The translations under genes were made by a program, and so were the position numbers. Of a stretch of 22,736 bases of DNA, positions 1 through 9,278 are shown one piece after another. How positions within the stretch are numbered: the first letter of the stretch is position 1; every line of letters starts with the position of its first letter. The notes under the pieces are model-generated. The model was not told the origin of the DNA, ran no database searches, and saw only the letters and a program-made list of their open reading frames with translations. This DNA is from Didymodactylos carnosus (Eukaryota; Rotifera; Eurotatoria; Philodinida; Philodinidae), in NCBI GenBank assembly GCA_905250885.1, contig CAJNOQ010002770.1, positions 1 to 22,736 of the forward strand, given 5' to 3'.

Positions 1-12
1 CTGAAGAAATAA
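1..12 (-). other. Splice acceptor at the window edge
   Basis: The minus strand reads TTATTTCTTCAG into base 1, a pyrimidine-rich acceptor ending in AG. It closes the 250-bp intron that starts with GTAAGG at 250, so the tenth exon of the unidentified gene should start at the next base outside the window. Confidence 0.6.
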
Positions 13-3000
13 TCAAATTAATTTAATCAGATTAAATTAGAAAAGAAAACGAAGTTCATATATACATCTATATAAATGTTCTTATAAAACGAAATGTTGT
101 GTGCGGACTACAGGAATAGCGGAATAGCGGAATACAGGAATAGAGGAATAGTCGAGGAATAGAGGAATACAGGAATAGAGGAAGAGCGGAATAGAGGAAG
201 AGCGGAATAGCGACCGACCGACCGGAATACATTTTGACACGCTCCCTTACTTTGAGACTGAGGTTGTTCGTATCGTATTCGGCCTTCGATTAATACTGCA
301 TACTCATCTTTGGTATTCATAACTGATTGATAAACATCGTATTTTTCTACTTTAATAAGTAGATCTTCTTGACCATGCTTTTGTTGTGCAACTGATGGAA
401 TAATAAATGTAGATCCTTGTTTACGTATTTTATTATCATCAAGTCGTTCACCGTTAACAAATATTCGTATTCCTAAAATAAAGCTCATTGATAGTTTGAG
501 TTAGTTCGCTTTACGGTGTTGAGTGTAGAGACCTACCATGTGTTAAATCACCTCTACTAAATACCACATCAATTGTTTCATTCCCGTCTAAGCGTAATGC
601 AGATGGTACAAATCTATAAAATTGTATTATAACGTTTTCTAATTAAAAAAAGAAAAGATTCTATCATGATCTTATCAGAATTGTCAATTTTAAGTTCAGA
701 CTTGAACTTAAAATATAAAAGCGCGACATAACTTCGTTATATGAATGAATTGCACTGCTATTGTACGAGAGACGAAAAATATTAAAAAAAATAAGGAGGA
801 AAGGGAAAAAGCTGAGTCGCACCTTTAAGAGAGCTATGTCGATTACATATAAATATAATATTTTCCTGACCCAGTCAAAAAAAAGGTTAGAAGTAGGAGT
901 ATGAAGGTGTACTCCGTTTTCGAAGCACTCCTTTTGAAAAAAGCTACTAAGAGCACTCTAGAGTACTCTTTTTTAGAGTAGTCCAGAATACTCCTTAAAA
1001 AAAGAGCGCTTCGGAGCAATCCTTTTTATAAAGTGCAGCCAAGACACTGCAGAGCACTCTTTTTGGGAAAAACAGTACTCCTTTCTTTTGTTTCCAAAAA
1101 GAGTGCTCCATCATCTCCTCTTGATATTTTTTTTTGACTGGGAATTACCGCAATGTGATATGAAGATTTACTGTAAAACACGTCGATCTCTTCGGTCTTT
1201 GCCTGAAAACAACGACTTTATGTTTTTACTACCTCTTCCGTCGTAAATGTCGCAGAGACTTGGCAGATAGCTCAAACGAAGTGCCTACCGCTAACAATGT
1301 GACTCCACATTTCAAGTCGTTAGAATAGACCCTACATTTTTACGAAAAATAGAGTTTTCTCACAAACAGCATTTCCCTAAAGCTAATTATTTTTCTAGAT
1401 GTTCCTCAACATAGTTGAAAAAAGAATGGAAAACAACGCAGTGGTTTTGTTTGTACTACCAGAGAAATGGAAAAACAAAATCTCGTCCTATATTTAGTTT
1501 GAAAATTTTTTCAAAATTTTCTATTTGAGTATGTGGTTAGATAAAAAATCTTTTTTTTGCCAAAAGTTGTGACTGTTTCTTGGCTTTACATCGTCTATAG
1601 TCAAAATCAAAATCACTATAAGCCGACCGAGTTGTGAGAGAATTTAGGTGCTCCCACATAAAATGAAGTTTTGGATAGAAAGCGGTTTTCACTTTGTATC
1701 GTGTGGATGGCAAGAGAAACCAAAAAATCTCTCCTCTGATAGCAGAAAGGACAAACTATTAGAAATAAAACGACTATACCAGATGTGATTTAAATTCAAA
1801 ATATTGTGAAGAAAAAAGTCGATTTTTCATGTTGTTAGGACTATCACTCTAGAACCAAAATAGACAAAGAACGATTTTATTGTGAAAGTAGAATATCACT
1901 GAGAAGTAAATGAAGAAAACAATTTTCATATTTCGTTCAGTAGAAGCCGAGATATGCAAGCTTTGCGTATGGAGCCGTATAATACAAGTACAATTCATTC
2001 CTATACGTATAAAGAGAATCTAATGTTCTTTGATACATACGTTCTTGTATTATTGTTGAAAATGTTGGTTTTGTTAATGGCCTACAGGGATTCAACGTAC
2101 ATACAGTAAAACGCAGTTTATACAATTTCTGTTTTTCATTATCATTATTGTTATTTGGAGTTACTTTCGTTACCATTTCTTTCGATATTTTCCTTTTTGT
2201 TTTTCCTTTTGCTTTCACTTTAGATGACAGTCTAACTAGTTTCATTAGATATCTACAAAATATGAAAAAAAATCTGTTATCTTCTTAAAAAGATTTTAAC
2301 AGGAAAAAAGAAGACGAACAGATCAACAGTTCAATTCAGAGTACAGAATGTCTCCTTTTTTTGTTGACAACGGATCCTAAAATCATTTTTCGAAGATCAA
2401 TCCTTATCTCTGTTGTTATGTCAGTTGTCACTGCCGCCACTGGCATTCCTTTCTCTTTCTGCTTTTGTTTTCATTTCTCTTGACTACAAGGAATGTTGAC
2501 TCAGTTCTTGTTGAGTCACACTAGAGAAGGTGCTTTTGAATAAACCATTTGTACATACAAGTGAAGATTCGAACAAGTTAGGCAGAGCCTAACAATTGGT
2601 GCACTAGCCGCCTCACTGCCAATCCAACATCACAGTGAACGACCCGTATTCGTGCATGGACAACAACACACGTCAATATCATACACGAAGCATATTATGA
2701 AGCAAAGCACACTCACAAGAGCTCGTCTCCCTCGCCAACACTGAACGAAAATCGGTCTCGTCAACATTTCCCAACTCGAAGATCCAAGTCACTCGGCTGT
2801 CCTTCATTTCTTTGACGGAAGACTATTTTTTTTCTATTTTACGCGGTGTTTATAATTTTCTCACTCATTCCTTTGTTCTGTAAGTGAACTTACTCTTTTC
2901 TCCCATTTTCGTAATCGTTGTCGTTAATTTCATAATATAATGAATTGATTTTTTCATCCCATTTGGTTGAACAACGTTCCGTTACAATCTGATCTGATTC

Positions 3001-5471
3001 ATTCACTACTGCATCATTTGGTACGATTGCTAATGACTGGTGTATCTCTTTTCCATCCCATTGCATTAAGCTCACCTGCATATACCGCGTTTTTTCATGT
3101 TCTTCAGGACGCCATTCTTGTCTGATCTGTTATCAAAAAAAAGATAAACAGAAGAAATAGAAGTTCAAAGATAGATTAAATATCGGTACTTACTTCTGTT
3201 GATGGATAATTACGCTGACCTTTCTTTGTTGATTGTATGCAAGCAACATCGCCATTTTTCAATTCTGTTATATTACGACTATGTATAAATCGTTTTGGGT
3301 GGTCTTTAATCTCGGGACTTGATAGTAATAACGGAAGATCATTGATAACTGGTATAGGGTCTCCCCGTTGTCTTTTTGCTGGCGAAACATCATTATCTAT
3401 GTAAGCACGATCTATATCATTATCTTCTAGATCTATCACATTGTTTAAAAGAGAAAAAAAATTCCATAAATACTGGAGATAATAAAAATCGATGAAGGAT
3501 AAAATACATACAATCAGTTCTTTTTGGATCGTCTGAACTTTGCCTTTCCATAGCTTCTAAAAGACAAAAAAGCATTTTTTGAATTTAAACATGATTCTTG
3601 AATAAATATTATGTACCATTTCTATGATCTTGATTTGTTATTGACAAACATTCCAATAATTTCGTTAATTCATAAGTCGCGTCCTCAGATGTTATGTTTA
3701 CTGGCAAAGGATCGTTTAGTATATTTTGTAATGACTGTATCCTCCGATCTGTCATAAGTAAATAAAAATTTATTGAATCTTATGGGCAGCGCGAGATATT
3801 ACAGCGGAGGATGTCTGACCTGGTATAATGTCTACTCCAGCTCTTTTGAGAAGTTTACCAAATCGTTGTATAAATCGATCACATATTCCATGAAATAATG
3901 GTTCAGCAGAATCTATGGGTATGGAGCAGTTTGCTAGATAAATTTCAAGCAAATTTTAATCTGATGACAAATCATAAAGATCTTAATCCTTAGCAGTTCC
4001 AAAAGAGCTACTAATAAAACAACCACTAGAACAGCGCACTGGCCTACTCACATGCTAATAGTATGGTCAAATCGGGCAGGTGCATTTGACTTTGTGCATA
4101 GTAGTTTGGTCACTCCAGCGACCATTGGGGGTGGGAGAGGACAACTTGTAAAATCCAATTTTTTTCTCTTGCAAACACCCTAGTAGTTTCACGAACATGC
4201 AATTTGTGTTCTTTATTTGAATGATATAAGCAGAAAGAAGTAAAACTCAAGGTAAAGTTTACTTTTTCTAAAAAAGTAAACTTTTTTTTTTCTCCCCCCT
4301 CCCCTCAATGGTCACTTCAGTGACCATGCTATTTTACGATCTCCTCTCTGCCTATTTCTTGTGGAAATTTTGAAAGTCATTTAATTGACTAGCAGACATT
4401 TTAGCCGATATATATTATAATGCACGTCACAAAAAAAGTATCGTCCATGTATATAGAAAAAGGATCCTAGAAACAAAATTCAGCTGTTTTGCTTTTTTCA
4501 AACTTATCGGTTTTGTATGTCATATATCTCGGAGATGCAACCATGAGAAAAAATATTTCTTTTATCAATCGATAACTTGTAGGATTTGCTACAAATAACG
4601 TATGAAAGGTTTTGGAATTGATGATTCATTTATTTTCTGGAACGTTCCTACAAATGGTAACTCTGGTGACCGGTAGAGGGTAAAGGGTTAAGAATAAAAC
4701 CATGATGGATAAAGTAGATAGAAAAAAGCAAATTTAGCGTGTTTCCTTGCCTGTACTGGGATTACCACTTTCAACAGTTAATCCATCCTCAATACCACCA
4801 AAATATGGCCAGCCCGTTTTTCCTTCGATGTTGCTAAAACAATAAACAGAGCTAGTAGAACGTGTAGTTGAGAACTAATTTTACGAACAGAAAACAACGA
4901 TTTAGCCGTCCGCTTTCAAATCGGAACCAATACTAGTTCAATTATTGTTATTGGATAAAGATTGGTAGACGTGACCTTTTCAATTACTCTATGTTTCTTA
5001 AGTAGCTCAAAGGAGTTACTTTACTTTTGTACTCTTCTTGTTTAAACTTTTGAGTGAAGTAACTTTACTAAAGCTACTTTGTCGAAGAAAAGTAACTCAG
5101 ACAACAACGAGAAATATTTTTAAAAACGTCAAAGAAAATTTTCTATCATTTTTTGTGGGAGATCAATGGAAAGACATATACAAAGAAATCGACATATACA
5201 GCTATCATGGGCGGAACGTATATGAAACAAAAGGAATATTCTCAAAATATGTATGACGAAAATAACGTTTTTTTAGTTTTAAATCGCTAAATTTTATCTC
5301 GGAAGATGTACATGCAGTCCCGAGGTCTAGATAGAAAGATTGTATTTTAAACTTTACTCACTCATTTTGTGTAGTTGACATGTCATTATTTCCAGTAACA
5401 GTTGGGGTATCTAATTGTTGACCATAAAAATCTTCATCTGATTCGAAACCATTTTCACCAACAGCAACCAT
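1..5471 (-). CDS. Unidentified multi-exon protein, 5' part (nine exons, runs off the left edge)
   Basis: Exons in order: 5471-5362, 4833-4766, 3933-3820, 3748-3617, 3556-3512, 3432-3194, 3126-2894, 613-537, 472-251. Phases agree at every junction, giving at least 413 residues. The start ATG has a strong context (A at -3, G at +4). The last visible donor (GTAAGG at 250) is answered by a TTTCTTCAG acceptor at bases 1-12, so the next exon begins outside. Visible features: an acidic N-terminus; a helical-looking stretch (about 66-140); a low-complexity acidic stretch with an NLS-like PAKRQR (174-179); and a beta-rich C-terminal part (about 315-413) that could be an immunoglobulin-like or macroglobulin-like sandwich. 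I do not recognise the family. The exon 2 donor is ambiguous: three GT sites at 4768, 4765 and 4756 all keep the frame. Confidence 0.72.
112..230. repeat. Minisatellite of 8-bp unit GGAATAG(A/C)
   Basis: About fourteen imperfect copies of GGAATAGA, GGAATAGC or GGAATACA stand head to tail, with GGAAGAGC variants towards the right and a GACC triplet repeat at 212-223. It lies in the last visible intron of the unidentified gene, 20 bp past the donor of the 472-251 exon. Read through instead of spliced, it would add a repetitive Leu/Phe/Ser tail, which is less likely than use of the good GTAAGG donor. Confidence 0.9.
687..714. repeat. Perfect 12-bp inverted repeat
   Basis: ATTTTAAGTTCA at 687-698 is followed after GACT by its exact reverse complement at 703-714. 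It lies in the 2.3-kb intron of the unidentified gene, 73 bp upstream of the 613-537 exon in transcription direction. It would form a tight hairpin in the pre-mRNA. No function is evident. Confidence 0.7.
870..1142. mobile_element. 273-bp inverted-repeat element with CCCAGTC ends
   Basis: The left end is CCCAGTCAAAAAAAA and the right end is its reverse complement. Similarity continues imperfectly for about 45 bp per arm. The interior is built from degenerate copies of a palindromic GAGYACTC motif, at least nine between 911 and 1110. I see no coding capacity and no clear target duplication (flanks CTGA and AATT). It sits in the large intron (2893-614) of the unidentified gene. The superfamily is not assigned. 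Confidence 0.7.
4107..4691. mobile_element. piggyBac-like repeat cluster ending in TTAA
   Basis: Three copies of one module occur: a near-palindrome of the type TGGTCACTNNAGTGACCA next to a C/G-rich run. They are at 4107-4140 (minus), 4292-4328 (plus) and 4655-4691 (minus). The last ends as TTAACCCTTTACCCTCT on the minus strand, like a piggyBac terminus with its TTAA target. A TTAATCCTTAGC at 3983-3994 could be the opposite end but matches poorly. There is no transposase frame, so it would be a non-autonomous copy or nested fragments. It occupies the intron between the 4833-4766 and 3933-3820 exons. Confidence 0.5.
4254..4285. repeat. Hairpin inside the piggyBac-like cluster
   Basis: AAGTTTACTTTTT and AAAAAAGTAAACTT face each other across two bases. 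It lies between the first two palindromic modules and adds to the strong foldback potential of this intron. Confidence 0.6.
4834..5361 (-). other. First intron of the unidentified gene
   Basis: The intron runs from donor GTGAGTA to acceptor TTTTAG. Its middle (about 4995-5105) carries several copies and inverted copies of AAGTAACTT / GAGTTACTT, possibly a worn repeat related in style to the GAGYACTC motifs at 911-1110. A small open frame at 5038-5256 shows no family resemblance and is on the opposite strand. Confidence 0.5.
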
Positions 5472-5989
5472 TCTTTTTGTTGTTGTTTCTCTTTTAATTT
5501 ATATAATTTTGTAATATTTTACGATAGCACTATCTAGTATACATTACAAAAAAAACTTATTGTCACTTGCCACGCATCGGTACGAAATGGCATGGCAATG
5601 TTGAACTGATATCTGTCTCAGACTCGCACTTTAATACAAAATTAAGCACAAGCAAATGTAACAAGAAATAATTACTGATTAAACAAATTTCAGTGTCTTG
5701 AAAAAATTCACTATTCAGTCACAAAACATCAGAACGACGTCAAAACTTCAGAATGTAGAGTATTTAGGCTGAATCATTTTGTTGTTTAGAGTACGGTAGA
5801 TGAGTGTGGTGAATCCGACTGCTCAGACATTGCTATAACGTGCACAGGTAACAGAAACAAAAATAAAGAAAAAAAATCGACCTATTAGTCAACGTTCTTT
5901 AAATTATTCTTAAAGGATTCTTGTGTCTGATAAAAACTTTATATTATTATTTGTAAATCGAATATAGAACTGCTATGAATAACATGACT
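5472..5989. other. Upstream region of the unidentified gene
   Basis: This AT-rich 0.5 kb between the start codon at 5471 and the Penelope-like remnant should hold the promoter. I see no clear TATA box or other named element. A fragment of the 8431-8853 repeat family lies at 5707-5770. Confidence 0.5.
5707..5770 (+). repeat. Fragment of the repeat family seen at 8511-8575
   Basis: The block CATCAGAACGACGTCAAAAC, followed by a Y-TCAGAATGTAGAGTAT-Y-TAGGCT run, occurs here and at 8531-8573 with only a few differences over about 65 bp. The match starts inside the left arm of the 8431-8853 foldback element and continues past it into the element's centre. The family therefore has longer members than a simple pair of arms. 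Confidence 0.8.
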
Positions 5990-6243
5990 TTCAGTCTTGA
6001 AAATACTTTATTCGAGCTTTCGCCAGCTTTCAGTTGGCATCATCAGGAATGCAATAGACATTCGAACAAACGATGGTATAAAAAGAAGCGAATAGATAAG
6101 AAGGATAGAACAGAAAAAGAAGAAAAAGAAAAATAACTCAAGGAGAACTTGTAGATGGCATAGCTGCACGTTTCTTTCTTTAAATTCATCAGTTCGCTGC
6201 GAACTGATGAGTTTTTTCTGATCGCGAAACTACCCCAATGGGG
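5990..6243 (-). mobile_element. 3' untranslated end of the Penelope-like element
   Basis: Directly after the TAG, the minus strand has a CCCCATTGGGG mini-palindrome, then a 10-bp perfect hairpin (CATCAGTTCG, loop CTG, at 6187-6209), a pyrimidine-rich run, and finally TGATGATGCCAACTGAAAGC followed by TGGCGAAAGCTCGAATAAAG at about 6010-6048. A GAAAGCTCGAATAAA-type end is what I recall from Penelope-like elements. The GCCA/TGGC stem between TGATGA and GAAA resembles a hammerhead ribozyme core, but with an extra U and no evident helix III. Confidence 0.65.
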
Positions 6244-6567
6244 CTAGGCGAACACCTGCAATATGTGATCTGTGTCATTTATTGCTTTTCCTAACTTCTC
6301 CTGTGTTAGAATACTCTCTTTTATCGTTCTGCGTTTCCAATCTTGTTTCCAGGCTAATGTCTCAACCTTAGAGAAATCGAATTCATGATGATACTTCTGT
6401 ACATGTTCAACTAACTTGGAGTTTGCTGTCATCCGTCTAATGTTCGATTTATGTTCTTGCATTCGTTTATCTCGTTTTCGATCTGTTTGACCGATGTAAA
6501 CATGTTCACAATTAGAACATGGAATCAAGTTATTTAGTTTCACCTTTATACTATTATTTTCTCCTTT
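6244..6567 (-). pseudogene. Penelope-like element, GIY-YIG endonuclease domain (5'-truncated)
   Basis: About 108 codons are open from after a TGA at 6568-6570 to TAG at 6244. The protein carries IPCSNC, EHVYIGQT, an Arg-rich helix with EHK, KLVEH and a final IKESI. This is the layout of the C-terminal GIY-YIG endonuclease of Penelope-like retroelements, including their CxxC and HxxH-type positions. The upstream GIY tyrosine region is degraded (LNNLIPC where VYxIPC is usual), and the reverse transcriptase that should precede it is absent. There is no ATG at the left edge of the domain. It is a dead 3' fragment. Confidence 0.88.
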
Positions 6568-6718
6568 TCAAGTTAATAGAACAAGTAAAAATTCATAACA
6601 TATCAAAAATGCGTAGTGGTGAAAGTAAGTACATTTTTACCGTTACCGCACATGTCTATTCTTGATCGAGATCTGTTCTTTTTCTATTTATAAATAAAAT
6701 CCTTTTATATATTGATTT

Positions 6719-7588
6719 GTAACATTTGGTAGCAGCGAGTAGCTTGCCTAACCCGTCGTACAGAAATATTAGCTTAGAATGGCTACTACGAACAAATAAA
6801 AACTAACGTTTGAAAATTTGGAAAAACGATGAAAAGAATTAAAAATGGAACAACATTATTGGAAAAGCATCTTGATGTTGCCAGATCATTAGAGATGAAT
6901 GGAACTTTAGTCATCTCTTTTCTCAATGGCTTCCAGATCGAGATACCCAGATTGATGATCAAGCATGGTAATGAATATGAACCTTGATCCAGATTTCGCA
7001 GAGCCAGCTGTCTGAGACCTAGACAGAAGATCGAGATGTTGGTCGATCGGGAGACCTTAGATGAAAGTATTGAACTAGACCAGACTGGAATGATTTAGTC
7101 AATATTAAGTATTGCAACGAATTCATTTCTAAGCGCTATGTGTATTTCGTATTGGCATTCTACAGACGAAAGGACCGGTGCCTGTTTTGCATTCAAAGAA
7201 TTAATGTGCGCAAAACAGTTCTACGAGATCGTAAAATTCTTTTAAGTGCGGGAGAATGTTATGTGGTGAGTTAGCGTTAATTATAAGTTCGCGCTTCGAA
7301 ACTGTTATTACCAAGTAAAATAGATGATTTTTGTTAGTGTTCTATTTTTTATTGCGACCTATTTTCTTGTCTTTATGAATAAACGTTTTACTTTACGAGC
7401 TTGAAAATAAACCATTTCTCCTTAATAGTATCGTACATAACTATGGTTCATATACCATTATACCTGTTGAAATGATGTACAAGGATTGTTCAGAGAGTAT
7501 TGTATTCAGTATTTCACTCGCTATTTTTCATATCAAGGTTTGTGTAAAAGCTATGTTGAATTTTACAAAAATATTATTTGTTCTAACA
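6719..7588 (+). mobile_element. Decayed LTR-retrotransposon-like remnant
   Basis: GTAACA at 6719-6724 looks like an LTR end. It is followed two bases later by TGGTAGCAGCGAG (6727-6739), which resembles the TGGTAGCAGAGC-type primer-binding site of Metaviridae-like elements. About 530 bp on, GTGCGGGAGAA (7246-7256) resembles a polypurine tract and is followed by TGTTATG (7257), giving matching TGTTA...TAACA LTR ends. The interior starts ATGGCTACTACGAAC (6779) but is full of stops. The two putative LTRs are not clearly alignable, and the right limit (TAACA, 7584-7588) is a guess. Confidence 0.38.
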
Positions 7589-8277
7589 ACAACGTCCTCA
7601 GATGGAATCTCAAAATAATCAACGTTAAAAACGTTTGAGCTTAGTTTCCATAAGAAAAACTGGAAAATGTGTAAAAATGTCTTTTCTACAAAAGTTAAGT
7701 CAAAATAAGCAAAAAACGCAGGGAAACGATTGTCTATTCTATGTAATTAGATATTTTGAGTGTCATACACAATTTTCCATTATAGTAACTGTCAATTGTT
7801 TTTCAATTTTGATCGGTTGTGGTTCATCGAAACGATGAAGGGGGGGCGGTCCATAAGCGGCATAATTGGCCCCCTCTCAGATAATTATTCTATACAGGGA
7901 TCTGATGTAGTTTCTCGCATTAAAACTGATATATTTTCAGATCTTAAAAAACGCAGGCAAATTTTTCGCACTCAAAAGCTCTCTCTGGCAAGATCAACTA
8001 TACTTATAGTATTTTCATTATTTCACATCTTTTGCTCACAAAACAACTCAACTGTTATATATCATTCGATAGAGAATTTCACGGGCTACAAAATGCTATG
8101 TAGACTATTGAGAAGAAAATGTAACTGAGTACTCTAACATCGAAAATACTCCGTAGTATCTCAGCAAACCGGTAGGTCAACAAGAAAAACCAGGTCGTGT
8201 GTAAGAATTTTCCAAAACGATTGTATTGATATTCTTGACGGACTAGTACCCAAGTTTTCCTCTTCAAAACGAGAGTC
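7589..8277. other. Intergenic stretch without a recognisable gene
   Basis: AT-rich apart from a G-run and C-run pair at 7840-7877 (GGGGGGG ... GGCCCCCTCT), which can form a GC-rich hairpin and could be a worn transposon end. Short open frames on both strands here show no family resemblance. Confidence 0.5.
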
Positions 8278-8420
8278 AAGCGAGATCTTGATTTTCCGCG
8301 GCTCGGGCGTTGTATGGGATTCCTTACCAGTCTCAGGGCTGGTATCCTCCGGTGACTATTACTAGCATTGAAAGCTGGTGGATTATAAGTAATCGATCAT
8401 GCGGAGTCTTGCGGCATAAT
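8278..8420. other. GC-richer patch of unknown origin
   Basis: About 140 bp at close to half GC, far above its surroundings, directly beside the 8431-8853 foldback element. On the minus strand it reads briefly as a Pro/Arg/Ser-rich peptide without a start. I cannot assign it. It may be a fragment of another mobile element or a relic of coding sequence. Confidence 0.4.
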
Positions 8421-8430
8421 CTGTTTTAAG

Positions 8431-8853
8431 AAAAAGTTTTAAAAATCTAGCGAAAAGCGAGTTTTACAAAAATTAGGGTTTTCAGGCTGTTTTCATATAG
8501 TATAAAAAAATCCACTATTCACTCAAAAAACATCAGAACGACGTCAAAACCTCAGAATGTAGAGTATCTAGGCTCTTCTATATCCTATTTATAAGAAATC
8601 CAGAAAGAGATTTTACAAAATTCTAAAAGTTTTTCCGAAAGCGTTTTGGGAAAATCCATTAACAATAATATGCTTTGTCGATTTTATTCATCTTCTAATC
8701 ATGTTTAGCGGACAGAATTAACTATATCCTGAAGTTTTGACGTCGTTCTGATGTTTTTTGATTGAATAGTGGATTTTTTTATACTATATGAAAACAGCCT
8801 GAAAACCCTAATTTTTGTAAAACTCGCTTTTCGCTAGATTTTTAAAACTTTTT
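8431..8853. mobile_element. 423-bp foldback element with about 125-bp inverted arms
   Basis: The left arm 8431-8555 begins AAAAAGTTTTAAAAATCTAG and the right arm 8729-8853 is its reverse complement, with few mismatches (for example CACTC versus CAATC, and CCTCAG versus CTTCAG). The 173-bp centre is AT-rich and non-coding. I see no clear target duplication. A further copy of part of the left arm and adjoining centre sits at 5707-5770, so this is a dispersed family. It is a non-autonomous MITE or foldback element; the superfamily is not assigned. Confidence 0.85.
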
Positions 8854-9278
8854 GGTCAGACTGTTGTGAGTTTCAGAATCTTCTAATTTCGTCTGTTTAC
8901 CGTTTCACTCAGTCGACTTTCCGATCTATGCGCAGCATAGTTGGCATCTAGTTCCTATTCTAATCATTATTCAAATAAAACATTTGTGTTCTTAGACAAT
9001 TTCCTATTTGGCGTTCAGGTCAAACACGAATACTTATAAATGAATCTTTCATTTCATACTTTTATACGTATAAAACAATAAAAATATTATTTTATTCAAA
9101 TATACACTACAAATAATTCACCAGTTAGTAAAAAGTATTGAAAAACAGCTGCAACAATATGTACAAACATTTTCTGCCATATAAGTATCAAAAACAACGT
9201 ACGTAATGAAAAATATCTACAGATATTAAAAAAAAAGAGAACACCGGTATATAAATCATTGTGTCATCGTGAGAATTG
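8854..9278. other. Spacer between two MITEs
   Basis: AT-rich sequence with no gene seen. It may be the distal 3' untranslated region of PLCL if the AATAAA at 9091-9096 (minus) is used. Confidence 0.4.
9091..9096 (-). terminator. Possible poly(A) signal AATAAA for PLCL
   Basis: On the minus strand AATAAA lies about 500 nt after the PLCL stop codon. If used, the 9279-9536 MITE would be inside the 3' untranslated region. A nearer ATTAAA overlaps the stop codon itself and is too close to serve. The region is AT-rich, so a chance match is quite possible. Confidence 0.3.

Larger units (their letters stand above)
614..2893 (-). other. Large intron of the unidentified gene
   Basis: This 2280-bp gap links the phase-2 donor GTAAGT after the 3126-2894 exon to the phase-2 acceptor TTTTATAG before the 613-537 exon. 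It contains the 870-1142 element and the 687-714 palindrome. The rest (1143-2890) has no reading frame with family resemblance. Small palindromes occur at 1501-1521 and 2577-2593. A Lys/Asn-rich open stretch at about 2111-2251 has no donor that keeps the host frame. Confidence 0.6.

Noticed and set aside
108..250. C-terminal extension of the 472-251 exon through the minisatellite to a stop at 108
   Set aside because: The excellent GTAAGG donor at 250 and the TTTCTTCAG acceptor at the window edge favour splicing; the tail is only translated repeat.
2111..2251. Lys/Asn-rich open stretch on the minus strand with acceptor TTTGTAG and donor GTATGT
   Set aside because: It lies in an intron whose two ends are phase 2. 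None of the donors in this stretch is phase 2, so it cannot be inserted without breaking frame, and it has no family resemblance.
2577..2660. tRNA-like or primer-binding element around the GTTAGGC/GCCTAAC palindrome
   Set aside because: No acceptor stem, T-loop GTTCRA or anticodon arm could be found in the right order.
2890..2892. TAA as the stop codon of the unidentified gene
   Set aside because: The same bases form a perfect GTAAGT donor in phase 2, and the 613-537 exon has a matching phase-2 acceptor and frame, so the gene most likely continues.
6010..6048. A definite hammerhead ribozyme
   Set aside because: The core has an extra U between CUGAUGA and the GCCA stem, and I cannot draw helix III or the cleavage site, so I report it only as hammerhead-like.
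7635..8128. Two overlapping plus-strand open frames
   Set aside because: No recognisable motif, low-complexity composition, and they overlap transposon debris.
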